6,919 bases of DNA. Source: Treponema sp. (GTDB taxonomy: Bacteria; Spirochaetota; Spirochaetia; Treponematales; Treponemataceae). How positions within the stretch are numbered: the first letter of the stretch is position 1; the number at the start of each line of letters is the position of its first letter. This document shows, in pieces, positions 1-5,054 of this stretch. The notes under the pieces are model-generated. The model saw nothing but the letters and a program-made list of their open reading frames with translations. It had not been told where the DNA came from and did not search any database. The DNA is taken from NCBI GenBank assembly GCA_022510885.1, contig JAFLSP010000097.1, positions 1 through 6,919 of the forward strand, written 5' to 3'. The position numbers were made by a program, and so were the translations under genes.

Positions 1-500
1 TACACCCTGCTGTACAGCTCCGCCATTTCGTCGCGCCATGCGGAGCGCGCGCCGTCGCGCTGTTCCCACTCGATTTCCTTGATGATAGAAAAATGGCGCG
101 TGTCGTGGGGGTTCTCAAAGCGGAGCACGGCGAATTTGCCGTTCCCGATGTAGGTCACGCGGTCTTTTTCGTGCAGCGGCTCCTGCTCGGACAAGGTTTT
201 GATGATGCAGTCGAAATGCACGGGATTGCCGCTGCCCCGGTTCGCCATCGCGCTCGCCAAGTCCGTAATCGGCTGACTGCACAGCTCGCAGACCGTCGTG
301 TGCGCCTTGAACTCACGGATGGCGGCTTCGGTCTCCGCCATGTCCTTGCGCAACTGCTGCTGGATTTCGGAACTGACGGACGGACGTTTCGGCTCACGCC
401 GCTGCCCGTGCTGTCTGCCGCCGCGTTCTTTCTGCGCGGTATGTTTCTTCTGATTGCCGTTTCCGTTGTTGCGCCCGCGCCTGCGGTCATTCCGTCCCAT
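1..500 (-). CDS. Unrecognised zinc-knuckle-like protein, cut by the window edge
   Basis: The frame is open from an ATG at 500 to the left edge, giving 166 codons and no stop, so the C-terminus is missing. A Shine-Dalgarno GGGAG lies 5 nt before the ATG. Residues 1-45 are rich in Arg, Lys, Gly, Asn and Gln and look disordered and nucleic-acid-binding. Residues about 45-70 should be helical. Then come C71-E-L-C74 and H95-F-D-C98, four ligands with the spacing of a treble-clef or zinc-knuckle site. A compact segment follows with YIGNGKFAVLRFENP (about 117-131). The start lies 14 nt after the upstream 65-residue gene, so it is probably the last visible member of the FliK-like/yraN transcript. I do not recognise a named family. 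An RNA- or DNA-binding role is an inference from the basic tail and the putative zinc site. I am confident that it is a real gene because of the ordered Cys/His pattern, the good ribosome site and the operon spacing. Confidence 0.8.
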   Translation of the reverse strand, partial: MGRNDRRRGRNNGNGNQKKHTAQKERGGRQHGQRREPKRPSVSSEIQQQLRKDMAETEAAIREFKAHTTVCELCSQPITDLASAMANRGSGNPVHFDCIIKTLSEQEPLHEKDRVTYIGNGKFAVLRFENPHDTRHFSIIKEIEWEQRDGARSAWRDEMAELYSRV

Positions 501-514
501 ATTCGCTCCCAAAA

Positions 515-712
515 TCAGTCTTTCCGCTCATAGGCGGGCGGCTCGCGCTCTATCCGCGCGAACACGTTGTCGTCGCCGTCCACCAGCCTGCGGCTCAATA
601 CCTGCGCAATGCGCTGCACGGCATAATCGACCCACTCCTCGTCGTGGATTTTCTGGCGCAATTCTAGCACGCGCGGAGAAAAAGGCATCGCGGTCTCATG
701 ATTTGCAATCAT
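515..712 (-). CDS. Small conserved-looking hypothetical protein, 65 aa
   Basis: This short protein has no recognised function. The ATG at 712 overlaps the yraN stop as ATGA, and GGAG lies 5 nt upstream, which favours this start over the internal ATG at 688 (residue 9). The sequence is charged and mostly helical: LELRQKIHDEEW (about 16-27) and AVQRIAQVLSRRLV (about 31-44) form amphipathic helices, followed by an acidic DGDD turn and a charged tail. There is no signal peptide, membrane segment or cysteine. I have a loose memory of similar small proteins beside yraN in treponemes, but I cannot verify it. The overlap with yraN and the 14-nt gap to the next gene imply translational coupling in one transcript. 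The function is unknown. It could be a small adaptor or dimeric helical protein. Confidence 0.72.
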   Translation of the reverse strand: MIANHETAMPFSPRVLELRQKIHDEEWVDYAVQRIAQVLSRRLVDGDDNVFARIEREPPAYERKD

Positions 713-1083
713 ACAGGCTCCGAAAAAGCATCTTCGATATGGTACACTTCGCTCCAGTTCGGCATATCCACCACCAAAACATCGAACCGAACGGCATTAT
801 ACCTATATTCTCGATGCTTTGCCAAGAATAATTGAGCGGTTTCTATGAGCCTTTTCTGCTTTCGCCGGTCAAGCTCGTGCGCAAGCGTCTCCACCTCCCC
901 GCTCGGCAGCGTCTTGACCTCCGCAAAGACAAGCGTTCCGTCCTTCTCCGCGATGATGTCAATCTCCCCGCGCCGAGTGCGCCAGTTCCGGGCAAGGATG
1001 CCGTAAGCGTGTGATTCGAGCCATGCGCAGGCCTTGTCCTCGCCCGCGTTCCCGACTTCCCGCGTCGATGGTCGCCGGGTCAT
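709..1083 (-). CDS. yraN: YraN/UPF0102 family endonuclease-like protein
   Basis: This 124-aa protein matches the usual length of the UPF0102/YraN family, which has the PD-(D/E)XK nuclease fold and no settled biological role. Visible family motifs are REVGNAGEDKA (8-18, with E14), the RRGEIDIIA core (38-45), VFAEVK (52-57, giving the E-x-K of the metal site), and RFDVLVVD (99-106). All the expected acidic and lysine positions are present, so the putative active site looks intact. The start is the ATG at 1083, which overlaps the stop of the FlhB-like gene as ATGA. The frame stays open for about 180 more codons upstream, but that part is Arg-rich out-of-frame reading of the two upstream genes. 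Its own ribosome site is weak (GGGGGCGGG), consistent with coupling to the upstream gene. It is soluble and cytoplasmic. The family assignment is firm, but the function is not established. Confidence 0.93.
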   Translation of the reverse strand: MTRRPSTREVGNAGEDKACAWLESHAYGILARNWRTRRGEIDIIAEKDGTLVFAEVKTLPSGEVETLAHELDRRKQKRLIETAQLFLAKHREYRYNAVRFDVLVVDMPNWSEVYHIEDAFSEPV

Positions 1084-1343
1084 TGCCCGCCCCCGCCACG
1101 CTCCCGTTCCGCCCGCGCGATGAACGCAAATATCTTTGCCAGCACCTCGTAGGTCTCCTCGGGAATCAGCTCGCCCACGCGCCGCACGGAAAGCACGGTC
1201 GCAAGCGCGTCGTTCCGCACGACCGGCACGCCGTTCTCCTGCGCGAGGGCAAGGACGCGCTCCGCAAGCCGCCCCTGCGCCACCGCGCTGATGTACGGCG
1301 CGTCGGCATCCGGCGGATAGGCAAGCGCGACGGCTTTTTTCAT
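1080..1343 (-). CDS. Stand-alone FlhB C-terminal-like protein (YlqH type)
   Basis: This 87-aa protein resembles the cytoplasmic C-terminal domain of the flagellar and type III export switch protein FlhB, but it lacks FlhB's membrane domain. Family-like segments are KKAVALAYPPDADAPYISA (2-20), GRLAERVLALAQENGVPVV (24-42) and the GELIPEETYEVLAKIFAFI stretch (57-75). It begins where FlhB starts after NPTH self-cleavage. No NPTH motif is present, so it would not autocleave. It resembles Bacillus YlqH, which likewise follows a FliK-like gene. The start ATG at 1343 shares one base with the previous stop (TGATG) and has a strong GGGAGGGG site. The C-terminus ends in RERGGGGQ. It could modulate flagellar export by competing with or mimicking FlhB-C, which is inference. 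The homology call is confident and the role is not. Confidence 0.87.
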   Translation of the reverse strand: MKKAVALAYPPDADAPYISAVAQGRLAERVLALAQENGVPVVRNDALATVLSVRRVGELIPEETYEVLAKIFAFIARAERERGGGGQ

Positions 1344-2467
1344 CAGATTTCCCCTCCCACCGTGCCGATTTCCGTGTCCTGCGCACAGAAGCCGCCAAGC
1401 CCCGCCACGTAGTCCACCGACGCAAGCGACGCGCATGACGGCAACAGCATCGATTGCAATCGTGCCGCGTATGCCGCCGCTTGCCCCGCATCAAGTTCCG
1501 GCACGTGCGAAAAGCGCACGGACGTAACCGCGCCATGCGGACAGTATACCACAACATGCCACTGCGTGTGCGGATTTTTCGCGTTGACAATGATTTCTTG
1601 CAGCGTGTTTTCGGCATCGGTCAAAAGCCGGATGTCGCCGCGATAGCCAAGCGTCCATTCAAACGGCAGAATCACCCACCGCGCCGCATCGCTTGCCGTC
1701 GCCCCACCCCGCAACATATTGAACAACGTGAGCCTGCCCGCCTCATTTTGCGCCGCCGCCTCGTCCACGGAAGCAAAATACGACGCGAGCAGCGCGCGGT
1801 CGTCATCAGGACACTGCGGTAGCAATGAAGACTCGGCATTGCCGACAGAATCCGAACGCATATCAGCAGTATCTTCTTCCTGCGGCGGACATTCTTTTTC
1901 GTTTTCGTCCTGCTGACGACGCTTTCCGCTTCCCCCGCCGTCCGACAAAAAACGAACCGCGTCCGCGCCTTTTTCGTCCAAAACCAACGCCATCTGCGGC
2001 ATTTCCTCGCCGCCGCCCGCCCTGTTCGCCGCGGCAAGTGCGCGGCGCAGCTGCCGCGCGTCAATCTTCATGCCCATGCGCTCGGCAAACTGCAAAAGCC
2101 CAAAACTTTCCGCCGTTGCCGGCAGCCCGAGCGAGGCGAGCAACTGGGCAAGCGGACTTTCCGCGCCAGTCTGCAACGAGAACGCCGTAAACTGGCTGAC
2201 AAGCGGCTTCACCTCGCCCGCGCCGTTCGTCAACGAAAAAATCACCTGCCCGTCGCGCACGGAAATGCGCGCGCTGAATGTCGCGCCCGTTTGCAAGGGT
2301 ACGCGCGACTGCACGGCAAGCTGCCGACCCGCCACCGAAATAACGTACCGACCCAAGCCCGTCTGCCGCACCACACGCGCCGTCACCACGCTGTCCGCCC
2401 GCAACGCCGGACGGGCTTCTGCCGGAGAAGATTGCGCTGTCTGCGAAACAATCCGCACGGAATCCAT
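1343..2467 (-). CDS. FliK-like protein (YlqG-type, hook-length-control C-terminal domain)
   Basis: This 374-aa protein has three parts. Residues 23-82 look like a small beta-rich domain (SVVTARVVRQTGLGRYVISV, then QVIFSLTN). Residues about 100-175 are helical. Residues about 176-225 are a disordered Gly/Glu/Asp/Gln-rich linker. Residues about 262-360 resemble the FliK C-terminal domain, with WVILPFEW, a repeated strand pattern (GDIRLLTD, WHVVVYCP, AVTSVRFSHVPEL), then a helix (AAAYAARLQSMLL) and a final VDYVAGLGGF strand. FliK senses hook length and tells FlhB to switch substrates, and the next gene is an FlhB-C-like protein joined by a one-base overlap. The start ATG at 2467 lacks a Shine-Dalgarno. 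An alternative TTG at 2494 would add nine residues but sits inside the promoter and terminator region. No signal peptide is visible. It is similar in layout to Bacillus YlqG. Calling it FliK-like is moderately secure, but it need not be the true FliK. Confidence 0.78.
   Translation of the reverse strand: MDSVRIVSQTAQSSPAEARPALRADSVVTARVVRQTGLGRYVISVAGRQLAVQSRVPLQTGATFSARISVRDGQVIFSLTNGAGEVKPLVSQFTAFSLQTGAESPLAQLLASLGLPATAESFGLLQFAERMGMKIDARQLRRALAAANRAGGGEEMPQMALVLDEKGADAVRFLSDGGGSGKRRQQDENEKECPPQEEDTADMRSDSVGNAESSLLPQCPDDDRALLASYFASVDEAAAQNEAGRLTLFNMLRGGATASDAARWVILPFEWTLGYRGDIRLLTDAENTLQEIIVNAKNPHTQWHVVVYCPHGAVTSVRFSHVPELDAGQAAAYAARLQSMLLPSCASLASVDYVAGLGGFCAQDTEIGTVGGEI
1351..1358 (-). promoter_or_regulatory. 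Strong ribosome binding site for the FlhB-like gene
   Basis: On the minus strand GGGAGGGG lies 7 nt before the ATG at 1343, inside the 3' end of the FliK-like gene. It fixes the FlhB-like start there rather than at upstream codons of the same open frame, and it suggests the small protein can be translated well on its own as well as by coupling. Confidence 0.75.
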
Positions 2468-2473
2468 AGGAAC

Positions 2474-2482
2474 ACTATAGCA
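2474..2482 (-). promoter_or_regulatory. Extended -10 promoter candidate for the FliK-like/yraN operon
   Basis: Minus-strand TGCTATAGT matches an extended -10 (TG-n-TATAAT) at five of six hexamer positions. The hexamer occupies 2474-2479. The base 17 bp upstream starts CTTATT, a poor -35, and this overlaps the rplS terminator, so recognition would depend on the extended element. The expected transcription start falls on or within a base or two of the A of the ATG at 2467. The position just after an intrinsic terminator supports a new promoter. Readthrough from rplS is the alternative. Confidence 0.5.
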
Positions 2483-2492
2483 TATCCGCCGC

Positions 2493-2527
2493 AAAAAATA
2501 AGCCCCGACGCGATTGCATCGGGGCTT
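2493..2527 (-). terminator. Intrinsic terminator after rplS, possibly bidirectional
   Basis: Read on the minus strand, AAGCCCCGA pairs perfectly with TCGGGGCTT (arms 2519-2527 and 2500-2508) around a 10-nt loop, and is followed by ATTTTTT. The 9-bp GC-rich stem plus U-run is a textbook Rho-independent terminator, starting 27 nt after the rplS stop. The plus strand also ends in a T-run (TTTTT at 2526-2530), so the hairpin could stop transcripts from either side. It separates the ribosomal operon from the FliK-like operon. Confidence 0.92.
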
Positions 2528-2553
2528 TTTATATGGACTGCAAGCAGACGCGA

Positions 2554-3018
2554 TTAGTTCGCTTCGGCCTGCGCCGCATTCTCTGCCGCAGCAGATGCCG
2601 CCTTGCGCGCTTCCAAGGCGGCAATCTTTGCCTGCGTAGCGGCGCGCGAACGCTCCAGATACGCCGTCGCCGGCGCGCCGAGCAGTTCCTTCACCTTTGC
2701 CGCCTTGCCAACCTTGTCGCGGATATAATACAGCTTTGAGCGGCGCACCTTGCCCACGCGCACCACGTCAACGCGCACCACGCGCGGACTGTACACCGGG
2801 AACACGCGCTCCACGCCCACGCCGTAAGAAATCTTGCGGACGGTGAAAGTCTTGCGCACGCCCGTGTTCTTGATGGCGATGACAACGCCCTCATACACCT
2901 GAATACGCTTCGTCTTGCCTTCGATAATCTCAAAGTGCACCTTCACGGTATCGCCCACGCTGAAATTCAGCGCGCCCTCTGTCTTCTGCTGCTCTTCTAT
3001 GGTCTTAATCAAGTCCAT
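2554..3018 (-). CDS. rplS: 50S ribosomal protein L19, with a long C-terminal tail
   Basis: L19 is a 50S protein at the interface with the 30S subunit. The core runs from [11 protein letters not shown] (1-11) through [20 protein letters not shown] (21-40), [21 protein letters not shown] (58-78) and [21 protein letters not shown] (91-111), all highly characteristic. Most L19 proteins end near residue 115. This one has 154 residues, with an extra Ala-rich charged tail of about 40 residues ([11 protein letters not shown] at the end) that is probably helical. The start ATG at 3018 has AAGGAG 6 nt upstream and agrees with the family N-terminus. An in-frame ATG at 3078 would add 20 unrelated residues and is rejected. 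The first 14 nt overlap the end of trmD, so the ribosome site lies inside trmD coding sequence. It is the last gene of the rpsP operon, before the terminator. Confidence 0.97.
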   Translation of the reverse strand: MDLIKTIEEQQKTEGALNFSVGDTVKVHFEIIEGKTKRIQVYEGVVIAIKNTGVRKTFTVRKISYGVGVERVFPVYSPRVVRVDVVRVGKVRRSKLYYIRDKVGKAAKVKELLGAPATAYLERSRAATQAKIAALEARKAASAAAENAAQAEAN

Positions 3019-3811
3019 TGTGTTCTCCTTGAGCCGCCCTTGCGCGGCGGCGTTTCTTTCGGGGCAGATGCTTTTCAAAGCACTGCTCCGTCAGTTCCTC
3101 AATCATCTGTTCGGCTTCCGCACCAAGCGTTCCCTGCAAACGAGCCGTGGCAATCAAATCGGGTCTGTTTGCCAGGGTCTTTTGCAGCCGCTTTTTCAGC
3201 CGCCACTTCCGGATATGCTCATGGTTTCCGTTGGTCAGCACCTCGGGAACTGCCATGCCCGCGTATACAGCCGGACGAGTGTACTGCGGATACTCCAGAA
3301 GCCCGTCAGCATAGCTTTCTTCGTCCAGCGATTCGTGCGTGATAACGTCGTCCACCAGACGGTAGACCGCATCGATGATGGCGGTTGCCGCCACCTCGCC
3401 GCTTGACAGCACGAAATCCCCCAGGGAGATTTCGTCGTCCACGTACAAATCGATAATCCGCTGGTCGATGCCTTCGTACCGACCGCAAATCAAGACGATT
3501 TCGTCTTTCTGACTCAGTTCCTGCGCCTTCCGCTGCGTGAACGGCTTACCCGAAGGCGTGACGTAAATCACGTGCTTCTTGTAGGCCTGCACGCTGTCGA
3601 GCGCACGTCCGAGCGGCTCGGGCAGAAGCAACTGCCCCGCCCCGCCGCCATACGGTTTGTCGTCACAGGTACGGTGTCTATCAAAGGCAAAATCCCTAAT
3701 ATCCACCAAATCGTAGGCAATAATCCCCCGTTCAACCGCCTTCGCCATGATTGAGGCCTCAAAGAAGGCGCGCGGAATCTCGGGGAACAAGGTCAGCACG
3801 GTAAATTGCAT
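3005..3811 (-). CDS. trmD: tRNA (guanine-37-N1)-methyltransferase TrmD
   Basis: TrmD methylates G37 of tRNAs using S-adenosylmethionine and thereby prevents +1 frameshifting. It is a SPOUT-fold, trefoil-knotted dimer. Motifs seen are FTVLTLFPE (3-11), [22 protein letters not shown] (38-59), VIYVTPSG (81-88), [10 protein letters not shown] (109-118), [13 protein letters not shown] (127-139), [17 protein letters not shown] (164-180) and [16 protein letters not shown] (194-209). Aligned by eye with E. coli TrmD, R154 corresponds to R151, but catalytic D169 corresponds to E165, and the first Gly of LSGGE is Ser. The protein has 268 residues, somewhat long. The last 19 or so ([18 protein letters not shown] at 251-268) form a basic tail that reads into rplS. 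The start is the ATG at 3811, four bases after the rimM stop, with GGAG overlapping that stop. Identity is secure, and the effect of the two substitutions is unknown. Confidence 0.97.
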   Translation of the reverse strand: MQFTVLTLFPEIPRAFFEASIMAKAVERGIIAYDLVDIRDFAFDRHRTCDDKPYGGGAGQLLLPEPLGRALDSVQAYKKHVIYVTPSGKPFTQRKAQELSQKDEIVLICGRYEGIDQRIIDLYVDDEISLGDFVLSSGEVAATAIIDAVYRLVDDVITHESLDEESYADGLLEYPQYTRPAVYAGMAVPEVLTNGNHEHIRKWRLKKRLQKTLANRPDLIATARLQGTLGAEAEQMIEELTEQCFEKHLPRKKRRRARAAQGEHNGLD

Positions 3812-3823
3812 GGAGTTACTCCA
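3811..3823 (-). promoter_or_regulatory. Hairpin masking the trmD ribosome site and start
   Basis: The minus-strand sequence TGGAGTAACTCCA is a perfect 5-bp inverted repeat with a 3-nt loop. The 5' arm holds the GGAG Shine-Dalgarno, the loop is exactly the rimM stop codon TAA, and the 3' arm ends on the A of the trmD ATG. A ribosome terminating on rimM would sit on and open this stem, so trmD translation may depend on rimM translation. The base pairing is visible; its effect is inferred. Confidence 0.5.
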
Positions 3824-4424
3824 GAATCCAGAGGTGCATCAGCTGTATCTGCCTGCGCTCAAGGTCAACCTCGCCCACAAACTCGTTCCGAAACGGCACG
3901 AGCACCGTGCGCGCCTTCCCGTTTGCGGCGAACCTCACCTGTTCCGCAAGCAGCGTACAGTCCTCGGCAAGTTTAATCTGCAAGAGATTTCCTGTACCGC
4001 CTTCCAATACGTCCGTGACCGTTCCCACTGCAACAAAGTCAGCGGGAGAAGCCCCTGCTTCCAACCCGTCCCTGCCCCAGCCACCTTTCGGGTAGACAAG
4101 GGTACATTGTTTCAAATCCTCCACGTACCAGCTGTTCTCATCAAGCGGACACGCGAGGTCGCGCGGAACGATTATCTCATGCCCGTTCAGTCTTTTGACC
4201 GCCTCGGGCGTATCGATTCCCGCAAATTTCATCAGCAGGGAATGACCGTTGACCGTCACGCGCTCCACCGCGCGGAGCGTCTCGCTCCCGGTCCTGCCAT
4301 CCCTCAAAGTCACCTCGGTCATCCGCGCAAAATGCCCGTACTCGCCGGAAGTGCTTTCCACTTTACAATCACCCGCCACCCCGTGGGAGCCGCGGACAAT
4401 ACCAACCACGAACCGTTCGTTCAT
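3816..4424 (-). CDS. rimM: Ribosome maturation factor RimM
   Basis: RimM binds S19 and helps mature the head of the 30S subunit. The N-terminal RimM barrel carries FVVGIVRGSHGVAGDCKVES (5-24) and FAGIDTPEAVKRLNGHEIIVP (67-87). The PRC-barrel domain begins around SWYVEDLKQC (98-107), with VAVGTVTDVLEGGTGNLLQIK (131-151) and the conserved VLVPFRNEFVGEVDLERRQI (174-193). At 202 residues it is longer than the usual 170-180. The excess is a Gly-rich insertion at about 113-131 between strands of the PRC barrel. The ATG at 4424 is the only good start, since no other ATG or GTG precedes it in frame after the khpA stop. It has no clear Shine-Dalgarno and lies in the arm of an inverted repeat. It is 18 nt downstream of khpA and four bases before trmD. 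Placement between rpsP and trmD is the conserved arrangement. Confidence 0.96.
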   Translation of the reverse strand: MNERFVVGIVRGSHGVAGDCKVESTSGEYGHFARMTEVTLRDGRTGSETLRAVERVTVNGHSLLMKFAGIDTPEAVKRLNGHEIIVPRDLACPLDENSWYVEDLKQCTLVYPKGGWGRDGLEAGASPADFVAVGTVTDVLEGGTGNLLQIKLAEDCTLLAEQVRFAANGKARTVLVPFRNEFVGEVDLERRQIQLMHLWILE

Positions 4425-4437
4425 CAGCAGACTGATG
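4422..4437 (-). promoter_or_regulatory. Inverted repeat containing the rimM start codon
   Basis: Minus-strand CATCAGTCTGCTGATG has perfect 6-bp arms (CATCAG/CTGATG) and a TCTG loop. The last three bases are the rimM ATG. There is no recognisable Shine-Dalgarno in the 18-nt khpA-rimM gap, so this structure would make rimM initiation weak unless ribosomes leaving khpA open it. The repeat is seen directly; the regulatory role is inferred. Confidence 0.48.
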
Positions 4438-4442
4438 GCCGC

Positions 4443-4676
4443 TCAGTCAAGGATGTCAAGCCCGTAGCGCCTGCCTTCCCTGCTTGCCGAAGCCGCCAGA
4501 ACGGTGCGCAACGCTTTCGCAATACGACCGTATTTGCCGATAACCTTACCAATATCACCCGGGGCAACGCGCAACTCCAGCATCGGACCGCGCTCGCCCT
4601 CGGTTTCCCGCACCGAGACTGCACTGGGGTCATCGACCAATGATTTCGCAATGTATTCAATCAGGTCTTTTTCCAT
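4443..4676 (-). CDS. khpA: KH-domain RNA-binding protein KhpA
   Basis: This 77-aa single-KH protein is of the KhpA/YlqC family, which pairs with KhpB (EloR/Jag) and binds many RNAs in Firmicutes, where it affects cell elongation and division. The N-terminal helix MEKDLIEYIAKSLVDDP (1-17) is followed by strands (AVSVRETEGE, MLELRVAP), then the KH signature DIGKVIGKYGRIAKALRTVL (41-60) with the GxxG loop GKYG at 47-50, and a closing strand ending LDILD. Length and order match the family exactly. The start ATG at 4676 has GGGAG 9 nt and GGGGA immediately upstream. It lies 19 nt after rpsP and 18 nt before rimM, its usual location. No KhpB partner is in the window. Nothing is missing or odd. Confidence 0.95.
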   Translation of the reverse strand: MEKDLIEYIAKSLVDDPSAVSVRETEGERGPMLELRVAPGDIGKVIGKYGRIAKALRTVLAASASREGRRYGLDILD

Positions 4677-4695
4677 TCCCCGCTACTCCCGAAAC

Positions 4696-4941
4696 TTATT
4701 TGGTAAGCCCTTTTTTGCCGAAAAGCTTTTTCACGGTGTCGGTCGGCTGCGCGCCGACACTCATCCAGTATTTCGCGCGTTCCTCGTTAAAAGAAACCTG
4801 CTGCCCTTCCGCCGAAATGGGCGCATACGTCCCGATTTCCTCGATGGTCGTGCCATCGCGCGGTTTGCGGACATCCTGAACGACGATACGATAGAAAGGC
4901 CGCTTCTTCGTACCGAATTTCTTGAGCCTGATTTTGACCAC
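4696..4941 (-). CDS. rpsP: 30S ribosomal protein S16
   Basis: S16 is an early-binding 30S assembly protein. Residues [20 protein letters not shown] (1-20) are the family N-terminus, followed by [20 protein letters not shown] (23-42), [19 protein letters not shown] (52-70) and a basic [11 protein letters not shown] end. The protein has 81 residues, the normal length. The start is GTG at 4941, chosen because GGAGG lies 6 nt before it and the family begins at this residue. An in-frame ATG at 4977 would add twelve unrelated residues and lacks a ribosome site. It is the first gene of the translation operon, behind a strong promoter and a leader of about 65 nt. Confidence 0.97.
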   Translation of the reverse strand: MVKIRLKKFGTKKRPFYRIVVQDVRKPRDGTTIEEIGTYAPISAEGQQVSFNEERAKYWMSVGAQPTDTVKKLFGKKGLTK

Positions 4942-4947
4942 GATATT

Positions 4948-4952
4948 CCTCC
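4948..4952 (-). promoter_or_regulatory. Ribosome binding site fixing the rpsP GTG start
   Basis: Minus-strand GGAGG ends 6 nt before GTG at 4941. It decides between this GTG and the in-frame ATG at 4977, which has no such site. Confidence 0.9.
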
Positions 4953-4970
4953 ATAGGACAAAGCCTAAAA

Positions 4971-4986
4971 TATGCATACGTGCATA
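4971..4986. repeat. Palindrome in the rpsP leader
   Basis: TATGCATACGTGCATA has perfect 6-bp arms (TATGCA/TGCATA) around TACG. It lies in the predicted untranslated leader, about 20-35 nt downstream of the expected transcription start and 30 nt before the rpsP GTG. It could be a short RNA hairpin, an operator for a dimeric regulator, or chance. The r-protein leader location makes it worth noting. There is no U-run, so it is not a terminator. Confidence 0.4.
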
Positions 4987-5012
4987 GTGCTACCAGTGTA
5001 GACTAGGAATGT

Positions 5013-5041
5013 ATCATAAACTATTCACGGATTTTGGTCAA
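5013..5041 (-). promoter_or_regulatory. Sigma-70 promoter of the rpsP-rplS operon
   Basis: On the minus strand TTGACC (5036-5041) and TATGAT (5013-5018) are separated by exactly 17 bp. Each hexamer matches the sigma-70 consensus at five of six positions. The expected start is near 5006, leaving about 65 nt of leader before rpsP. The elements lie just after the pseudouridine synthase stop in a 113-nt gap that is the largest in the window. This is the best-matched promoter in the sequence. Confidence 0.85.
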
Positions 5042-5054
5042 GGCGGGGAAAGCC

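Noticed and set aside
93..831. Plus-strand open frames over the left end
   Set aside because: They oppose the zinc-knuckle-like gene, the 65-aa gene and the end of yraN, have no ribosome sites of note and show low-complexity composition.
1084..1617. Upstream extension of the yraN frame by about 178 residues
   Set aside because: The translation is Arg/Cys-rich and out of frame with the FliK-like and FlhB-like genes beneath it. YraN proteins start near the ATG at 1083.
3019..3078. ATG at 3078 as the rplS start
   Set aside because: The added residues are out-of-frame trmD sequence and the family begins at MDLI, where AAGGAG precedes the ATG.
3747..4643. Long plus-strand open frame of 298 codons
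   Set aside because: It runs antisense to rimM and part of khpA, which are unmistakable. The translation has no recognisable domain and reflects GC-rich wobble positions of the real genes.
4942..4977. ATG at 4977 as the rpsP start
   Set aside because: It adds twelve residues unlike S16 and lacks a ribosome site, while the GTG at 4941 has GGAGG at ideal distance.
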